In this document: positions 5,190-6,532 of the stretch, piece by piece
Layout of the letters: the number at the start of each line of letters is the position of its first letter
Position numbering within the stretch: the first letter of the stretch is position 1
Origin: CAYWLI01 sp964519535
Lineage (GTDB): Bacteria > Desulfobacterota > B13-G15 > RBG-16-54-18
Assembly: GCA_964519535.1 (NCBI GenBank)
Contig: CAZFIR010000011.1
Span: 1 to 6,532 of the forward strand
Reading direction: 5' to 3'
Length of the DNA stretch: 6,532 nt
The notes under the pieces: model-generated
The model's input: the letters and a program-made list of their open reading frames with translations, nothing else
Told to the model about the DNA's origin: nothing
Databases searched by the model: none
Translations under genes and position numbers: made by a program

Positions 5190-5684
5190 ATGCCTGTAAA
5201 ATGCTTTTTTGACATTATTGCCGACGATAAACAATTGGGTAAAGTTGTTTTTGAGTTAGAAAACGATGTAGTGCCGAAGACAGTTGAAAACTTTAGGGCA
5301 TTATGCACCGGCGAACGTGGATTTGGTTACAAGGGAAGCACTTTTCATAGGGTCATTACTGATTTTATGTGTCAGGGGGGTGATTTTACAAACCACAACG
5401 GAACCGGCGGCAAGTCAATTTATGGTGACAAATTTGCCGATGAAAATTTTAAACTAAAACATACCGGACCTGGAATGTTAAGTATGGCTAATGCTGGTTC
5501 TAATACCAATGGTTCTCAATTCTTTATTACATTGGTCAAAACAGAGTGGCTTGATGGCAAACATGTGGTTTTTGGCAAGGTTGTAGAAGGGATGGATGTA
5601 ATTCAGGAAATCGAAAAATATGGATCAGAAAGTGGTCAAACTTCCAAAAAGATAGTTATCTCAGACTGTGGACAAATTGAATAA
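5190..5684 (+). CDS. Cyclophilin-type peptidyl-prolyl cis-trans isomerase, eukaryotic CypA-like
   Basis: The enzyme catalyses cis-trans isomerisation of X-Pro bonds and assists folding, here in the cytoplasm because no signal peptide is present. All catalytic and cyclosporin-pocket residues are visible: His53, Arg54, Phe59, Met60, Gln62, Ala100, Asn101, Gln110, Phe112, Trp120, Leu121 and His125. Each is offset by one from human cyclophilin A. The 164-residue length, the loop CTGERGFGYKGS, the stretch HNGTGGKSIYG and the ending ISDCGQIE are those of eukaryotic CypA rather than of short bacterial PpiA/PpiB, which suggests inter-domain transfer. I chose ATG 5190 because AAGGAG (5178-5183) lies 6 bases upstream; the ATG at 5184 directly touches the ribosome site. 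It is followed by a hairpin and then by the exported YARHG gene. The family call is certain; the origin is inference. Confidence 0.96.
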   Translation: MPVKCFFDIIADDKQLGKVVFELENDVVPKTVENFRALCTGERGFGYKGSTFHRVITDFMCQGGDFTNHNGTGGKSIYGDKFADENFKLKHTGPGMLSMANAGSNTNGSQFFITLVKTEWLDGKHVVFGKVVEGMDVIQEIEKYGSESGQTSKKIVISDCGQIE

Positions 5685-5693
5685 TGTTATGAG

Positions 5694-5743
5694 CGTCCAT
5701 GTGATGTGCCAAGTAACCTCTCGTTTGAGAAAACTTGGGGACG
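5694..5743 (+). terminator. Branched hairpin after the cyclophilin gene, possible terminator
   Basis: CCAAGT (5709-5714) pairs with ACTTGG (5733-5738). Inside it TCTC (5719-5722) pairs with GAGA (5727-5730) around GTTT. Outside, CGTCC (5694-5698) can pair with GGACG (5739-5743) across a 10-base bulge. A run of six T at 5755-5760 follows, but 12 bases too late for a classic intrinsic terminator. It begins 10 bases after the cyclophilin stop and may serve as a terminator or be another repeat-derived hairpin. Confidence 0.4.
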
Positions 5744-5777
5744 TTATTACCTGATTTTTTATATTTCTGAGGTGTGT

Positions 5778-6532
5778 ATGAAGCGCAAAACTAAAATTTT
5801 TTTCATTTTTTCCATGGTTATTTTATGTTTAAGCCAAATCAATACACAAGCATCTGCCGGTTGCAAATACCCCGAGGCATCACGTCGTTATTTAACGTCT
5901 CAAGATTTAGCAGGTAAATCTATCTGGGAATTAAAAATTATGCGTAATGAGATATTTGCCCGGTATGGTTATAGGTTTAAATCGGAGGATATGATAGAGT
6001 ATTTTAATAAGCAAGAATGGTATGAGCCGGAATATGATGATGTCACATCAAAATTGACCGAGATTGAAATTGCCAATATAAAGATGATTCAACAATATGA
6101 AGATGATTTGAAAAAGGGGAAATCATCGTCTAAAATCAGTGAATTAATAGAAAAGCAAAAACGTGAGATTGTATTTAAAACACCATGGGGATCGGGAACA
6201 ACCGAGTTAAATCATCTGATTCCGGAGGAAGCCAGTCCCGAAGCACCAGCGAGTTTCGTTATCGATAGTTCAGGCAATTTCTTCGTTCTCGATCAGCTTA
6301 ATAAAAGAGTTCAGGTTTATGGTAAAACCGGCAAGCATATCAAAACAATTCCTATTCCATCTGTTACGTTTTCGGATATAGCTATCGGGGAATCAGGAAA
6401 TTTATTTCTACTTGACCAGTTTGTATACGAATCTGTAGTTCTGATAGATGATAAGGGTAATATATTAAAGAATATAAAATTGATTGGCGAAGGTATTACG
6501 GAAACCGGGAATGTATCGGAAATATACAGCCG
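5778..6532 (+). CDS. Exported YARHG-domain protein (3' end outside window)
   Basis: The frame stays open to the window edge, with 251 residues visible. Residues 1-27 are a signal peptide (KRK, hydrophobic FFIFSMVILCL, then QASA before Gly28), so the protein is exported to the periplasm or cell surface. Residues about 37-110 match the YARHG domain, with ELKIMRNEIFARYGYRF, then YFNKQEWYEP and an acidic tail. The namesake ARHG is ARYG here. Residues about 155-250 contain repeated strands such as FVIDSSGNFFVLDQLNKRV and IAIGESGNLFLLDQF. These resemble NHL or six-bladed beta-propeller repeats and continue past the edge. GAGG at 5769-5772 lies 5 bases before the ATG. The function is unknown; YARHG domains occur in exported proteins and are thought to act extracellularly. 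It starts about 35 bases after the hairpin behind the cyclophilin gene. Confidence 0.87.
   Translation, partial: MKRKTKIFFIFSMVILCLSQINTQASAGCKYPEASRRYLTSQDLAGKSIWELKIMRNEIFARYGYRFKSEDMIEYFNKQEWYEPEYDDVTSKLTEIEIANIKMIQQYEDDLKKGKSSSKISELIEKQKREIVFKTPWGSGTTELNHLIPEEASPEAPASFVIDSSGNFFVLDQLNKRVQVYGKTGKHIKTIPIPSVTFSDIAIGESGNLFLLDQFVYESVVLIDDKGNILKNIKLIGEGITETGNVSEIYS

Noticed and set aside
1..6532. CRISPR arrays, tRNA or rRNA genes, or long minus-strand genes
   Set aside because: No regularly spaced repeats or recognisable tRNA/rRNA segments were seen. The minus-strand open frames all lie opposite well-supported genes and lack family motifs.

Overview
The window looks bacterial and reads almost entirely on the + strand. 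I favour a Desulfobacterota-type or similar environmental Gram-negative. The hints are a conventional NAD-dependent DNA ligase, a YARHG-domain exported protein, a PPC-domain protein, and short intergenic repeats built around GGGTTAAATCTTTA, which I associate from memory with deltaproteobacterial genomes. This assignment is an inference and is weak. Base composition changes sharply along the window: the ligase is GC-rich, the small membrane genes are clearly AT-rich, and the caspase gene is intermediate. That fits a housekeeping gene followed by accessory DNA.

Layout. Positions 1-1031 hold the C-terminal half of ligA (OB fold, four-cysteine zinc site, helix-hairpin-helix and BRCT). Positions 1032-1300 are a non-coding region of about 270 bases with a hairpin, a perfect TATAAT box overlapped by a 7+7 palindrome, and a hairpin that abuts a strong Shine-Dalgarno. 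Positions 1301-3910 hold three co-directional genes: an unrecognised 92-residue protein, a 135-residue protein with an N-terminal membrane anchor, and a 582-residue caspase-family (C14/metacaspase-like) protease with a large C-terminal extension. The first two are each followed by a structure resembling an integron attC recombination site. The copy at 2094-2153 is the convincing one; the copy at 1589-1677 is more degenerate. I read this block as a probable small gene-cassette cluster without a visible integrase in the window.

Positions 3911-4094 contain a stop-proximal hairpin and a repeat of about 60 bases. After them come a PPC/DUF296 protein (4095-4538), a zinc-ribbon three-helix membrane protein (4620-5081), a second diverged copy of the repeat (about 5096-5150), a strikingly eukaryote-like cyclophilin (5190-5684), a hairpin, and an exported YARHG protein that runs off the end (5778-6532).

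How the genes may work together. The caspase protein has an intact His/Cys dyad (His91, Cys143) joined to a C-terminal region that resembles, from memory, modules found behind other defence-type effectors. It is therefore a candidate anti-phage or abortive-infection effector carried as a mobile cassette. Whether the two small upstream proteins act with it or are independent cassettes cannot be decided from sequence alone. The genes after 3911 look unrelated to one another and are separated by repeats.
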